Of a stretch of 64,000 nt of DNA, positions 54,819-63,737 are shown one piece after another. Numbering within the stretch: position 1 is the stretch's first letter; each line of letters begins with the position of its first letter. The notes under the pieces were generated by a model. The model was not told the DNA's origin. It saw nothing but the letters and a program-made list of their open reading frames with translations, and did not search any database. The stretch spans positions 186,001 through 250,000 of the forward strand of contig NZ_FWYE01000002.1 of NCBI RefSeq assembly GCF_900176435.1, given 5' to 3'. This DNA is from Picrophilus oshimae DSM 9789. GTDB taxonomy: Archaea > Thermoplasmatota > Thermoplasmata > Thermoplasmatales > Thermoplasmataceae. A program made the position numbers and the translations under genes.

Positions 54819-54971
54819 TTATTTTCTCATTATAAACTCCTTTACCATGATTGTTGCACCGATTGCCACCAGGGCACAAACCGCAACGGATACCTCTATG
54901 AACAGTGTGGCCGTGTTTGGATTGTATGCTGCTGGATGCAAGGTCAGGAAGTTTAATATCTGTGTAAGCAT
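54819..54971 (-). CDS. 50-aa membrane peptide in the respiratory cluster
   Basis: ATG 54971 to TAA 54819-54821. The N-terminus M-L-T-Q-I-L-N-F-L-T-L-H-P is followed by one hydrophobic segment (about 25-42, rich in Val and Ala, with one Cys) and a basic end. A TATA-like ATTTATAGTT (about 54991-55001) lies 25 nt before the start, with the perfect palindrome copy just beyond. Shares this promoter plan with the oxidase genes, so it may be a very small oxidase subunit or assembly peptide. It has no recognisable family. Confidence 0.6.
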   Translation of the reverse strand: MLTQILNFLTLHPAAYNPNTATLFIEVSVAVCALVAIGATIMVKEFIMRK

Positions 54972-55007
54972 GTTATTAAAAATAATACATAACTATAAAT
55001 AAGTTAT

Positions 55008-55025
55008 TGTAGAAGATGTTCTACA
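55008..55025. promoter_or_regulatory. Perfect palindrome upstream of the 50-aa gene
   Basis: TGTAGAA-GATG-TTCTACA, seven-base arms with four-base spacer, no mismatch. 37 bp before ATG 54971 (minus strand), immediately upstream of its TATA box. hisC begins 44 bp away on the other side, so control of hisC cannot be excluded. Confidence 0.65.
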
Positions 55026-55068
55026 TATTAAAATGCATAGGTTAAATACAAACAATAAATAATGTTCC

Positions 55069-55995
55069 ATGATATTCCTTGATAAGAATGAAAACCCATT
55101 CGATGTTCCTGAAAAAATAAAGCAGGATTTCATTGAATTTGTAAAAAGGGCTGGTTTCAACAGGTATCCAGAAAGGGGATTGCCTGATCTTTTAAATGCA
55201 ATATCCGATTTAACGGGATACGATGCAGATAATCTAATTGCCGGAAATGGCAGTGACGAGCTCCTTGAGAGGATAATATCAAATTCTGAATCCATATTAA
55301 TAAGCACGCCGACCTTTGAGATGTACTCATTCTATGCAAATAATTACAATAAGAGATTAATTAATGTACCATTAAAAAATGATTTTAACATTGACGCGGA
55401 AAGAATTGTTGAATCAGATGCAGAAACCGTAATAATATGCTCGCCAAATAATCCAACTGGAAATCTACAGAACATCGATGACATAAAGTATATACTTGAT
55501 TCTGGCAAGAATGTTGTAATAGACAATGCCTATTATGAATTTTCAGGATACGATTATAAAGGCCTTGTTGACAGTTATGATAATTTAATACTTTTAAGGA
55601 CGTTTTCAAAGGCCTTTTCAATGGCAGGCCTGAGGATAGGATATGGAATCTCAAAATCCAGTATTATTAAGGACATAAAAAGGAAGATGCCACCGTTCTA
55701 CATGAATATATTATCAGAGGGTATTGTAAGACTGGCCGTTGACAATTATAAGTTAATAGAGGATAGAATAAATTATATAATAAAGGAGAGGTCAAGGGTT
55801 TACAATGAAATATCAGATATGGCATTTAAAAGTGATGCAAACTTTCTGCTGCTAAAAAAGGATCTATACGATTACATGATGAAAAATGGTGTTATGATAA
55901 GGAAGCTGCCACTTATGCCAGGCTACTCAAGGATAACCATTGGTAGTGAGGATGAAAATAACGTGGCCATAAAGCTTATAAAAAATATTAAATAA
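55069..55995 (+). CDS. hisC: Histidinol-phosphate aminotransferase (HisC)
   Basis: 308-aa PLP enzyme, fold type I. N-E-N-P-F near 7-11; G-N-G-S-D-E near 63-68; C-S-P-N-N-P-T-G near 123-130; and T-F-S-K-A-F near 178-183 with the PLP Lys, followed by G-L-R-I-G-Y-G. Slightly shorter than usual (about 340-360). It completes the his pathway of the operon at 16.4-21.2 kb, from which it is separated by 34 kb. ATG 55069 follows an AT-rich promoter. Confidence 0.9.
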   Translation: MIFLDKNENPFDVPEKIKQDFIEFVKRAGFNRYPERGLPDLLNAISDLTGYDADNLIAGNGSDELLERIISNSESILISTPTFEMYSFYANNYNKRLINVPLKNDFNIDAERIVESDAETVIICSPNNPTGNLQNIDDIKYILDSGKNVVIDNAYYEFSGYDYKGLVDSYDNLILLRTFSKAFSMAGLRIGYGISKSSIIKDIKRKMPPFYMNILSEGIVRLAVDNYKLIEDRINYIIKERSRVYNEISDMAFKSDANFLLLKKDLYDYMMKNGVMIRKLPLMPGYSRITIGSEDENNVAIKLIKNIK

Positions 55996-56040
55996 TTATT
56001 TCAATAAGCAGATTAAAATACAAAAAAGGAATAAGCCCAC

Positions 56041-56592
56041 ATGAATCTTAAGGGAAAAAGGGTTTTGATCACCAGCGAGTCTGGTGTTGCAGATAAACTT
56101 TGCGAGGCCTTTGCAAGAAACGGTGCCATGGTATACCTGGTTTACAGCAACCATGAAAGGGCTGAGAACATTAAAAGGAAGATTCAAAACATGGCGAGGT
56201 TCATAGAGATAGGAAAAAACATAGATGACTTCCATGATTATGATGTTTCAATAAACAACATATTCATAGATACAGAAAATGATAATGAAATTTACAGATT
56301 CCTGGAGCATGGCCTTGGCAATATTAATAAAATAAAGTCAAATTTTATTGTAAATGCAGTATATGCAAGAAATGATAGCTATTTATACCGTGTTATAAGA
56401 GATGTCTTCAATGACGTTTCAATTGAGATGAAAAACAAAATTTTAAAGACTGTTGCAGGACATAAAATAGATCCGGAGTATATTATAAAGGCCCCAGGCA
56501 ATTCAAAGGAGGAGACAAAAAACCTTGACTTTGTTAATGCCGTTCTCTTTGCAGCAATAGAGGATTATAATATAAAGGAAATAGAATTATAA
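56041..56592 (+). CDS. Rossmann-fold protein, possibly a reduced SDR
   Basis: 183 aa. L-K-G-K-R-V-L-I-T-S-E-S-G-V-A near the N-terminus resembles the first strand and nucleotide loop of SDR proteins, but T-G-x-x-x-G-x-G is not conserved and there is no Y-x-x-x-K. The rest is Asn/Asp-rich and not recognised. The end overlaps the aminopeptidase gene by six bp. Probably a diverged or non-catalytic nucleotide-binding protein. Confidence 0.55.
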   Translation: MNLKGKRVLITSESGVADKLCEAFARNGAMVYLVYSNHERAENIKRKIQNMARFIEIGKNIDDFHDYDVSINNIFIDTENDNEIYRFLEHGLGNINKIKSNFIVNAVYARNDSYLYRVIRDVFNDVSIEMKNKILKTVAGHKIDPEYIIKAPGNSKEETKNLDFVNAVLFAAIEDYNIKEIEL

Positions 56593-58947
56593 TTTTATAT
56601 TTTTGTTTAGGTTTTCAAAGACATTTAAGAATTCTAGGCCCTTCTTTATTCCGCCATCTATGTCAATATTTTTTATTTTTGAGGCTTCCCTTCTTGCTCT
56701 CTCCGGATCATACAAACCTGCATATGATATCATTGTCTGAACAGTCCTGTTTATTCTAAGAACGCTGGCCTTTATGTTCATTAATGTATCTATTATCTCA
56801 AGCATGTTCTCTATTAAAAATTCCCTTGCATCCTTGTTGTATGACATTGCTATGAAAAATGAGTTTGCATCCTGCTTTTTAACCCTGCCTGATGAGACCA
56901 GATCCATGATCTTTTTGTAATTATCATTGCCTGAGAGCATTGAAATTGCATATATTGCCTTTGTTTTATCCTCGTCGTTGCTTGCCTTTAACAGTATATC
57001 TGTTAAATAATCAATGTTGTTCTCTATCCTTGCCCTTGCTATTAGATATGATAGCCTGAAGTTTGAATCCGTTTTGTAATAATCATTGTATTCTGAAAGC
57101 AGCTTTCTATCGAATTCTAAATCGTAATGTGCAAGCCTCTCGTAAATGGAGGCCAGTACTATGGTATAATTAAAGTCATTCTTTTTATTTTTCTCTATGA
57201 ATTCCATTTTTTCCTGCGCATAGAATTTTAATTCATCTAGAAAGTACTGGTTCATTGTTATGCTATAAAGATTGAAGAACTGCTTTGATATCTCATCTAT
57301 TATTAATGCATCATTTAATTTTTTCAACGATTCAATTCTGTTTGAATATGTTTTTAAATCGATCTTTCCTGAGAGCAAAAATGCATAGAGATCGTTTGCA
57401 AGACCCCAGCGTTCCAGTGAATTTATTTTATCTATGTTCTTTATAATATTCTCATATGTTGTATCATCGTATAATACCCTGTAGAATCCATTATGATTAT
57501 AATTTAATGATAGAACATCAGAATCAAGCTCGATCTCCTTTGAATTAAACAGTAATGTCTCTGTTCCGGACATGCGGTTTATGAATAATGGTATTGGCCA
57601 TGTTTCATCCCTATCTTCAAGGAACAGAAACTGCGACTGCCTTAATTTTAATCTTTCGCCGGATTTTACCTCTATGTATGGATATCCCTGCTTTGAGATC
57701 CAGAAATTCATCATTCCAGAGATATCCTTTTTCGATGAGGCGTCCATGGATGCCCAGAGATCGGAGCCTGCAGCGTTGCTGTATGAGAACTTCTTTAGAT
57801 AGTTTCTAAGGCCGTTCATAAAGAGATCGTCACCAATGTATGCCTCAAGCATCCTTAAAACGTTTGCGCCCTTGCCGTATCTTATCTCATATGAAAGCCT
57901 GGAAACGCCCTGGGGATCTGAAACCTCTGCATTTATAGGATGTGAATTCACAATGGAATCCATTGTGTATGCACCGTCTGTCTGATCCAAAAGAAAATCT
58001 TCATAGAAGTGCCATTCCGGCTCTGTATCATTCACTGTTTTAAATGCAAAGAACGTTGCAAAGCTCTCATTTAGCCAGAGATCGTTCCACCACTTCATTG
58101 TAACAAGGTCGCCGAACCACTGATGCACAAGCTCATGTGTAATTACCTCGGAGGTTCTTTTATAGCTTTTGTTTGAACTTGACGAGTCTATGCTTAACAG
58201 TATCTCCCTAAAGGTTATTGCACCCCAGTTCTCCATTGCACCTGCTGCGAATTCAGGAACTGAGATTAAATGCAGTTTTGGCAGCATATACTTTATATTT
58301 GTGTAATTTTCAAGATAGCTCAGTGATTTCTTTGCAACCTCTATAGGATAATCCGAATGGGCCAAATGACCCTTCATTGCAGTTAAATAGATGCGTTTTC
58401 CATCATAGAGATCGGAGCGTTCATCGAACCTGCCAACACCTATGTAAACGAGATATGAGGACATTCTTGGCGTGTCATTGAAATCTATAATTTTTTTGTC
58501 TTTCTCAATGCTTTCTGATCTTATCGGCATGTTCGATATTGCATTTAGTTCCTTATCTATTGAAACTTTTAAATGGAATACTGATTTATATGCAGGATGG
58601 TCAACGCATGGAAATGCACGTCTTGCATCTGACTCCTCGAACTGCGTTGAGAGTATGTATTCATTTTCGCTTCCAGCAAGGTATAGGCCTTTAAGGCTTC
58701 TTGATACATTTGCAGAGAACTTTATATGGAATTTGCCTGAGCCTGAAACGTTGTTTATTGTAAAGCCATTATCATCATTATTTATATTACATTTATTACC
58801 ATTAAATAGAATCTCATTTATTTCAATGTCAATGGCATCAAAATGTATGCTGTTTTCAAGATTATTTACAGTAATATCCTCCTCTCCTGTATACCTTTTT
58901 CCATAAAAATCAATATCAAGGTATATATCATATCTATTAATTTCCAT
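56587..58947 (-). CDS. Tricorn protease-interacting aminopeptidase (F2/F3 type, M1 family)
   Basis: 786-aa zinc aminopeptidase. G-A-M-E-N near 225-229 (substrate recognition) and H-E-L-V-H-Q-W near 261-267 with the distal N-E-S-F (third zinc ligand Glu) are the M1 hallmark. In Thermoplasma these enzymes degrade the products of the tricorn protease and the proteasome to free amino acids. F2 and F3 differ in specificity; this copy is not assigned between them. Full-length, single gene. Confidence 0.92.
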   Translation of the reverse strand: MEINRYDIYLDIDFYGKRYTGEEDITVNNLENSIHFDAIDIEINEILFNGNKCNINNDDNGFTINNVSGSGKFHIKFSANVSRSLKGLYLAGSENEYILSTQFEESDARRAFPCVDHPAYKSVFHLKVSIDKELNAISNMPIRSESIEKDKKIIDFNDTPRMSSYLVYIGVGRFDERSDLYDGKRIYLTAMKGHLAHSDYPIEVAKKSLSYLENYTNIKYMLPKLHLISVPEFAAGAMENWGAITFREILLSIDSSSSNKSYKRTSEVITHELVHQWFGDLVTMKWWNDLWLNESFATFFAFKTVNDTEPEWHFYEDFLLDQTDGAYTMDSIVNSHPINAEVSDPQGVSRLSYEIRYGKGANVLRMLEAYIGDDLFMNGLRNYLKKFSYSNAAGSDLWASMDASSKKDISGMMNFWISKQGYPYIEVKSGERLKLRQSQFLFLEDRDETWPIPLFINRMSGTETLLFNSKEIELDSDVLSLNYNHNGFYRVLYDDTTYENIIKNIDKINSLERWGLANDLYAFLLSGKIDLKTYSNRIESLKKLNDALIIDEISKQFFNLYSITMNQYFLDELKFYAQEKMEFIEKNKKNDFNYTIVLASIYERLAHYDLEFDRKLLSEYNDYYKTDSNFRLSYLIARARIENNIDYLTDILLKASNDEDKTKAIYAISMLSGNDNYKKIMDLVSSGRVKKQDANSFFIAMSYNKDAREFLIENMLEIIDTLMNIKASVLRINRTVQTMISYAGLYDPERARREASKIKNIDIDGGIKKGLEFLNVFENLNKNIKL

Positions 58948-59020
58948 GCAGGGTAATTATAAATATTTAATAAAATTTTTCCATGAAAAGTAAATATATA
59001 TATTAATAATATTAGCAGAT

Positions 59021-59407
59021 ATGATAAAATTCAGCAACATAAATCTTTACAGAAGATACATAAGCTATGGCATAGCACTGGCACTTCTGGTGCAGTTTAT
59101 ATTTGGCATCTATATAAATCTATATGTAAATATAGCATCCGGGAAGCTTAATAATCCTGTACTAATAGTGCACATACTCATCGGCTTTATTTTACTGGTA
59201 TTAACATTTATATTATTGATACTATCATACCATGAAAGATTGTATTTAGTGCTTTCGCTGGTTTCGTTTATACTTATAGCAGTTGCAGGTTTATCCGGAT
59301 TCTTTTTTATCATTGTAAATTCATCTTTATACTCATTTATAATGGGTGTTTCATTCGCAATTGTATTTTTTTGCCAGTATCTTTACATATCAATGTTAAA
59401 GGATTAA
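59021..59407 (+). CDS. Four-helix membrane protein of unknown function
   Basis: 128 aa with four hydrophobic segments and Y-R-R-Y near the N-terminus. A conserved-looking His (V-H-I-L-I-G) lies in the second helix; this pattern occurs in several small archaeal respiratory or heme-related membrane proteins, but family membership cannot be shown. Its 3' end overlaps the mobA gene by four bases. TATA-like AT-rich sequence precedes ATG 59021. Confidence 0.6.
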   Translation: MIKFSNINLYRRYISYGIALALLVQFIFGIYINLYVNIASGKLNNPVLIVHILIGFILLVLTFILLILSYHERLYLVLSLVSFILIAVAGLSGFFFIIVNSSLYSFIMGVSFAIVFFCQYLYISMLKD

Positions 59408-59946
59408 CAGCCAAGGTAATAATTTATTTCTTTTAAATCGTTTAATGTGTTCACACTCATTGTTTTAAAAGTATTGATGTTTAAAATCTTAAAATTGCTC
59501 TTCATTATAAATTTATAAATGCTTTTGCTGCCAGACAATATATATTTATCAAGATCATTTATTATTGATTTATTATAAATTGAAAGCAGTGGCTGGATAA
59601 AGCCATATGAAGATACGGCCAGAGAACGCCCGTTGTAATTATCCATTAAATATTTTAATATATTATAATCCAGAAGTGGCATATCACCACCGACCGCAAG
59701 GAATTCACTGTATTCTTTTAAGCAGGACATTAATGAATCTATTAAAGTCCCTTTGCTTTTATCGATTACAATATCGCAGTATTCTGAGTAAAGCGTTTCA
59801 TCCTTGGTGTACAATATTATTTTATCAAAGAGCATTGATTCGTTTATTATTCTTGATATTCTTTTTATCATCTCCTCACCGCATATCATTGCATGGTGCT
59901 TTCCAGGAAACCTCTCGCTCTTCTTTGCAAATATAATTGATATCAT
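59404..59946 (-). CDS. mobA: Molybdenum cofactor guanylyltransferase-like protein (MobA)
   Basis: 180-aa nucleotidyltransferase-like protein. I-I-F-A-K-K-S-E-R-F-P-G-K-H near 4-17 replaces the canonical L-A-G-G-x-S-x-R-M-G-x-x-K, so it is a diverged MobA. G-G-D-M-P-L-L near 91-97 is the D-x-P motif. It attaches GMP to molybdopterin. It overlaps the downstream end of the first moeA by four bases and belongs to the moeA-moeA-mobA operon. Confidence 0.72.
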   Translation of the reverse strand: MISIIFAKKSERFPGKHHAMICGEEMIKRISRIINESMLFDKIILYTKDETLYSEYCDIVIDKSKGTLIDSLMSCLKEYSEFLAVGGDMPLLDYNILKYLMDNYNGRSLAVSSYGFIQPLLSIYNKSIINDLDKYILSGSKSIYKFIMKSNFKILNINTFKTMSVNTLNDLKEINYYLGC

Positions 59947-61658
59947 AGTTTTTCTATTTCATTATATATAACCTTAAAGTATTTGCTGTTCCTTGATATG
60001 TAAAAATTAAAATCAATGAATCCGAGACTTTCAAAAGGCATTTTATAAAGATCAGAATATATTTTGTATGTTATTCCCGCATCGCATCTTTTTTCATTAA
60101 CATAATATGAGACCGTGTATGGGTTCTCCATGTAAAGCACGGATCTGAAATTTTTTAGTAACGGTTTTGATCTCTCATAAAGCCCGGAACCGTTGTAAAG
60201 CACTGCAATGATATCTCTTTTATCAGAATTTTTGCATAAACCGTATTCAACGGATTTTTTTATTGAATAATAGTCCTGATGATCTATATCTGAATAATTT
60301 GATATATATACATCGGCCTCATGGTTTTTCATGGATTCAATTATATTGTTGTATCCAGCCTCAACAAATGCATAATTTAAATTAATATTAAGATATGGAT
60401 AGTACTGACCATAAAAAAGTATCTCCGGCACATCGTTGTTGAATAAATGTGCTTCCAGTGAAGATCCCTTTTTGAGGTAATCATTTTCGGATCTTATTAT
60501 TGAAAAACCATTTGCCCTTTTTATCCTTGTTATTGATCCGGAATCACCTGGAACGGGATAAAAAACATATAAATTATCACGCTTTACAGCCCTTACAAGC
60601 ATTAAATCTGTGTATCCCCTGTGAAGTCTAAAAGTGCTGCCTGTTATACCATTAACGGTACATATTTTATAATTATAATGAAGCATGTTAAACAATGCTG
60701 GTATAACAAGTGAGTAAAGAAGCATCATTGATGAAACTGGAAATCCTGGCATTGCCAGTATTAATTTATCTTTGTTTATTCCAGCGGCCATTGGCTTTCC
60801 TGGCTTTACCCTCAGCCCATGAAATATTATCCCTGGACTAATGTTTTCCAGTATTTTATAAACCATGTCCCGGTCACCGGCAGATGTGCTGCCTATTGTT
60901 ACTGTTACATCATTTTCATTAACTGATCTATGTATCGCATTTGATATTTCATCGTATGAGTCCTTTGCTATATTATATTTTATAACTGAAAATGCCGGGT
61001 ATTTTTTTAATTCAGAGTACATTGATGCACTGGAATCATATATCTTTCCAGGAATGTAATCATCGCCTGGATTTATTAACTCATCACCGGTTGGTATTAT
61101 GCCTATACTTAGTCTTCTCAATACCTTTAATCTGGACTGGCCTGTTGATGCCAGAACTGCTATATCACGCTCATCAATCATCTTGTATTTATTTATTATA
61201 AGTTCGCCGGAGATTAGATCCACACCGGCATTTGATATTTCGTTAAAAATTTCAACTGGTTTAATGAATTTTATGTAATCTGATTCATTCTCGGTATCCT
61301 CAAATGGAACCATGGCATCGGCGCCAATTGGTATTATGCCTCCTGTTGGTACCTTAATACAGTAGCCGTGGCCTGGATGTTTTACAGCCTTTTCACCGAT
61401 GTATGTTTCACCGGCAAGCTTTAATCTTACAGGTTTATTATAATCCGCATTTAATAGATCATCGTGAAGAACTGCATAGCCATCGACCTGCGATCTTGAA
61501 TAAAGTGGCAGGGGCATTCTGCTGAAAACATCCTCTGCAGATATTCTGCCGATGGCATCATTTATATTTATAACCTCAACATCATCGATCTTCCTGATAT
61601 TATTAAGCTTCAATGATGCCTCATTTATATCAATTAAACTGTGAAATATCATGCCCAT
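59943..61658 (-). CDS. moeA: MoeA-family molybdopterin biosynthesis protein with C-terminal PBP-like domain
   Basis: 571 aa. The MoeA part (about 1-395) has D-A-I-G-R near 29-33, S-Q-V-D-G-Y-A near 56-62, P-T-G-D-E-L near 190-195 and T-I-G-S-T-S-A-G-D near 254-262. The C-terminal about 175 residues resemble the periplasmic binding protein-like extension found in one of the two archaeal MoeA paralogues. It inserts molybdate or tungstate into molybdopterin; the extension could bind the metal oxyanion. It overlaps the other moeA by 10 bp. Confidence 0.85.
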   Translation of the reverse strand: MGMIFHSLIDINEASLKLNNIRKIDDVEVININDAIGRISAEDVFSRMPLPLYSRSQVDGYAVLHDDLLNADYNKPVRLKLAGETYIGEKAVKHPGHGYCIKVPTGGIIPIGADAMVPFEDTENESDYIKFIKPVEIFNEISNAGVDLISGELIINKYKMIDERDIAVLASTGQSRLKVLRRLSIGIIPTGDELINPGDDYIPGKIYDSSASMYSELKKYPAFSVIKYNIAKDSYDEISNAIHRSVNENDVTVTIGSTSAGDRDMVYKILENISPGIIFHGLRVKPGKPMAAGINKDKLILAMPGFPVSSMMLLYSLVIPALFNMLHYNYKICTVNGITGSTFRLHRGYTDLMLVRAVKRDNLYVFYPVPGDSGSITRIKRANGFSIIRSENDYLKKGSSLEAHLFNNDVPEILFYGQYYPYLNINLNYAFVEAGYNNIIESMKNHEADVYISNYSDIDHQDYYSIKKSVEYGLCKNSDKRDIIAVLYNGSGLYERSKPLLKNFRSVLYMENPYTVSYYVNEKRCDAGITYKIYSDLYKMPFESLGFIDFNFYISRNSKYFKVIYNEIEKL

Positions 61659-62866
61659 TTTACATCACCGATAAGGTATGCCATAACAATTGAGTTCATT
61701 GCAATACCCTCAAGGCCATCATTTATTATTATAAATGAATTGCCTTTTATAACGCTTGAGATCAAACCAGAACCTGTTGTCTTCAATGGCTCTATTATTA
61801 CATTATTATCCGAGATGTATGTCCTGCAGATCTGAAACTTTGTGAATCCTATCCTGTTTGAAACGTTTGATGAAAGCCTTCCAGATATGGGTTTTTCAAT
61901 GCTTATATTAAAGGTATTCTTAATGATCTTTGATATTATAAAATATGATGATATTAATGCCGCCACAGGGAGGCCAGAGCATGATATAACCGGCCTGCCA
62001 TTTAAATTAAATAGTGAAACCGTTCTCCCAGGTTTTATTGAGACACCGGAGAATATGCATTTTCCAAGACCGGAGAGCACATCTCCTACAAGATCATAGC
62101 GGCCTATACTGCTGCCACCGGTTATTATCATAATATCACAGTTGTTTATATTTTTATTAATTATATTCATTATCTCATTTTTATCGTCCCTGGAGATAAA
62201 TGGACCGATTACATCAATGTATGGCATTGAATAGAATGATTTTAGCATGTAACCTGTTGAATTCCTAACTGAATTATAATAAACCTCGTCCCCGGTGTTT
62301 ATAATGCATAGTTTTATCTTTTTATAAACGTCTATTTTTTCTATTTTTACCGCTTCCATTGCCGCAATGTGCTGCGCCTCTATTAATGAATCCTTTTTGA
62401 TTATGTTAAATCCAGGATATAGATCCTCGCCCATTTTAGAGATGTTCTCATTCATATTTAAATGCCTGTAAACCATTATTGAATCGCCGTGGTTCTCCGT
62501 GTCCTCGGCCTTTACAACAGCATTTGAATTTATTGGAATGTATGATCCTGTGTACACCTCGGCACATTCACCATGGTCTATTGATCCTGGCACCTGCCCC
62601 GGCCTTACAGTATATTTTATATCCAGCCTGGCAGGATTTTCAATTGAGGCATTCATGGTATCATCAGATATTATTGCATAGCCATCAACAGCGCTCTTAT
62701 CATTATCTGGAACATATTCATTTGATAATACATCTGATGCCGAGATCCTGTTTAATGCACTGGCAATGCACAATGTTTCGGTTTTGATTTTTAATTTCAT
62801 GCTTATTTTTCCCAGGGCATCGTTATAACTTATAAAATTTTCAAATCCCCTCATTATCCTTTTCAT
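61649..62866 (-). CDS. moeA: Molybdopterin biosynthesis protein MoeA
   Basis: 405-aa standard-length MoeA. S-A-V-D-G-Y-A near 58-64, N-T-G-D-E-V near 210-215, T-G-G-S-S-I-G-R-Y-D near 248-257 and C-S-G-L-P-V-A-A near 296-303 match the four-domain MoeA fold. The pair with the next gene fits the archaeal habit of two MoeA proteins, possibly one for Mo and one for W. It is the first gene of the minus-strand moeA-moeA-mobA operon. A preceding AT-rich region with TATA-like elements supports the start. Confidence 0.9.
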   Translation of the reverse strand: MKRIMRGFENFISYNDALGKISMKLKIKTETLCIASALNRISASDVLSNEYVPDNDKSAVDGYAIISDDTMNASIENPARLDIKYTVRPGQVPGSIDHGECAEVYTGSYIPINSNAVVKAEDTENHGDSIMVYRHLNMNENISKMGEDLYPGFNIIKKDSLIEAQHIAAMEAVKIEKIDVYKKIKLCIINTGDEVYYNSVRNSTGYMLKSFYSMPYIDVIGPFISRDDKNEIMNIINKNINNCDIMIITGGSSIGRYDLVGDVLSGLGKCIFSGVSIKPGRTVSLFNLNGRPVISCSGLPVAALISSYFIISKIIKNTFNISIEKPISGRLSSNVSNRIGFTKFQICRTYISDNNVIIEPLKTTGSGLISSVIKGNSFIIINDGLEGIAMNSIVMAYLIGDVKWA

Positions 62867-62966
62867 TTAATTTATTATTATTCAATAAAATATTACCTTT
62901 TTCCATTTTTACCTTAAAAAATTTTTAAATAGCATTGAACGATTTAATATTACGATACCAAGGGTA

Positions 62967-63737
62967 ATGACTGTTGCCTCCACTGATTCCGGTGGTGGTG
63001 CAGGTGTAATGGCAGACCTAAAAACAATGACTGCGCTCAAGGTTTTTGGAACGGCAGTTATAGTATCATTAACTGCCCAGAACAGCGTATCTGTAAGATC
63101 TATATATGAGCTCCCTGAACAGTTTATACGGGATCAGTTCTATGAAATACTGAGCGATATCGGAACAGATGCAGCAAAGACAGGCATGCTTTTTTCTGAG
63201 AATATAATAAACACGGTTTATGATGAGATGAAATCATATAATGTAAAAAATATAGTTATAGATCCCGTAATGGTCTCAAAAACCGGTGCCAGATTACTAA
63301 AGGAGGACGCAATAAAGGCACTTGTAAATAAATTAATGAAGATAGCAACACTTGTTACGCCTAATATACCGGAGGCTGAGGTAATAACCGGCATGAGGAT
63401 ATCGGATCTAAATGATATGAAGAATGCCGCATTAAAAATATATAACATGACCGGCGCATCAGTGCTTATTAAGGGTGGCCATATGGAATCAAGTGTATCA
63501 GAGGATGTACTTTATAACGGTGAATTCTCATTTTATTCTGATAAAAGAATAAACACAAAGAACACGCATGGAACAGGCGATACACTTTCATCTGCAATAG
63601 CATCATACCTTGCAATGGGAAAAACACTTGAGGATTCCATTTCAATGGCCAAGGAGTATATCGAGGGTGCTATTATAAATTCATTTCCCATGGGCAGGGG
63701 ATACGGCCCATTAAACCATTTCTGGAGGATACCATGA
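62967..63737 (+). CDS. thiD: Hydroxymethylpyrimidine/phosphomethylpyrimidine kinase (ThiD)
   Basis: 256 aa thiamine-pathway kinase. S-T-D-S-G-G-G-A-G near 5-13 is the family substrate loop, V-I-D-P-V-M-V near 105-111, and G-T-G-D-T-L near 205-210 the catalytic anion hole and base. ATG 62967 removes the usual residues just before the first strand (I-P-R-V, encoded upstream in frame). The TATA box (about 62920-62930) would place the transcript start near 62950, so an ATA at 62955 or ATT at 62949 may be the real start. Coupled to the next gene by ATGA. Confidence 0.88.
   Translation: MTVASTDSGGGAGVMADLKTMTALKVFGTAVIVSLTAQNSVSVRSIYELPEQFIRDQFYEILSDIGTDAAKTGMLFSENIINTVYDEMKSYNVKNIVIDPVMVSKTGARLLKEDAIKALVNKLMKIATLVTPNIPEAEVITGMRISDLNDMKNAALKIYNMTGASVLIKGGHMESSVSEDVLYNGEFSFYSDKRINTKNTHGTGDTLSSAIASYLAMGKTLEDSISMAKEYIEGAIINSFPMGRGYGPLNHFWRIP

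Noticed and set aside
55032-55061. Nine-codon ORF M-H-R-L-N-T-N-N-K before hisC
   Set aside because: It has only one His codon and no stem; such short frames occur by chance in AT-rich DNA.
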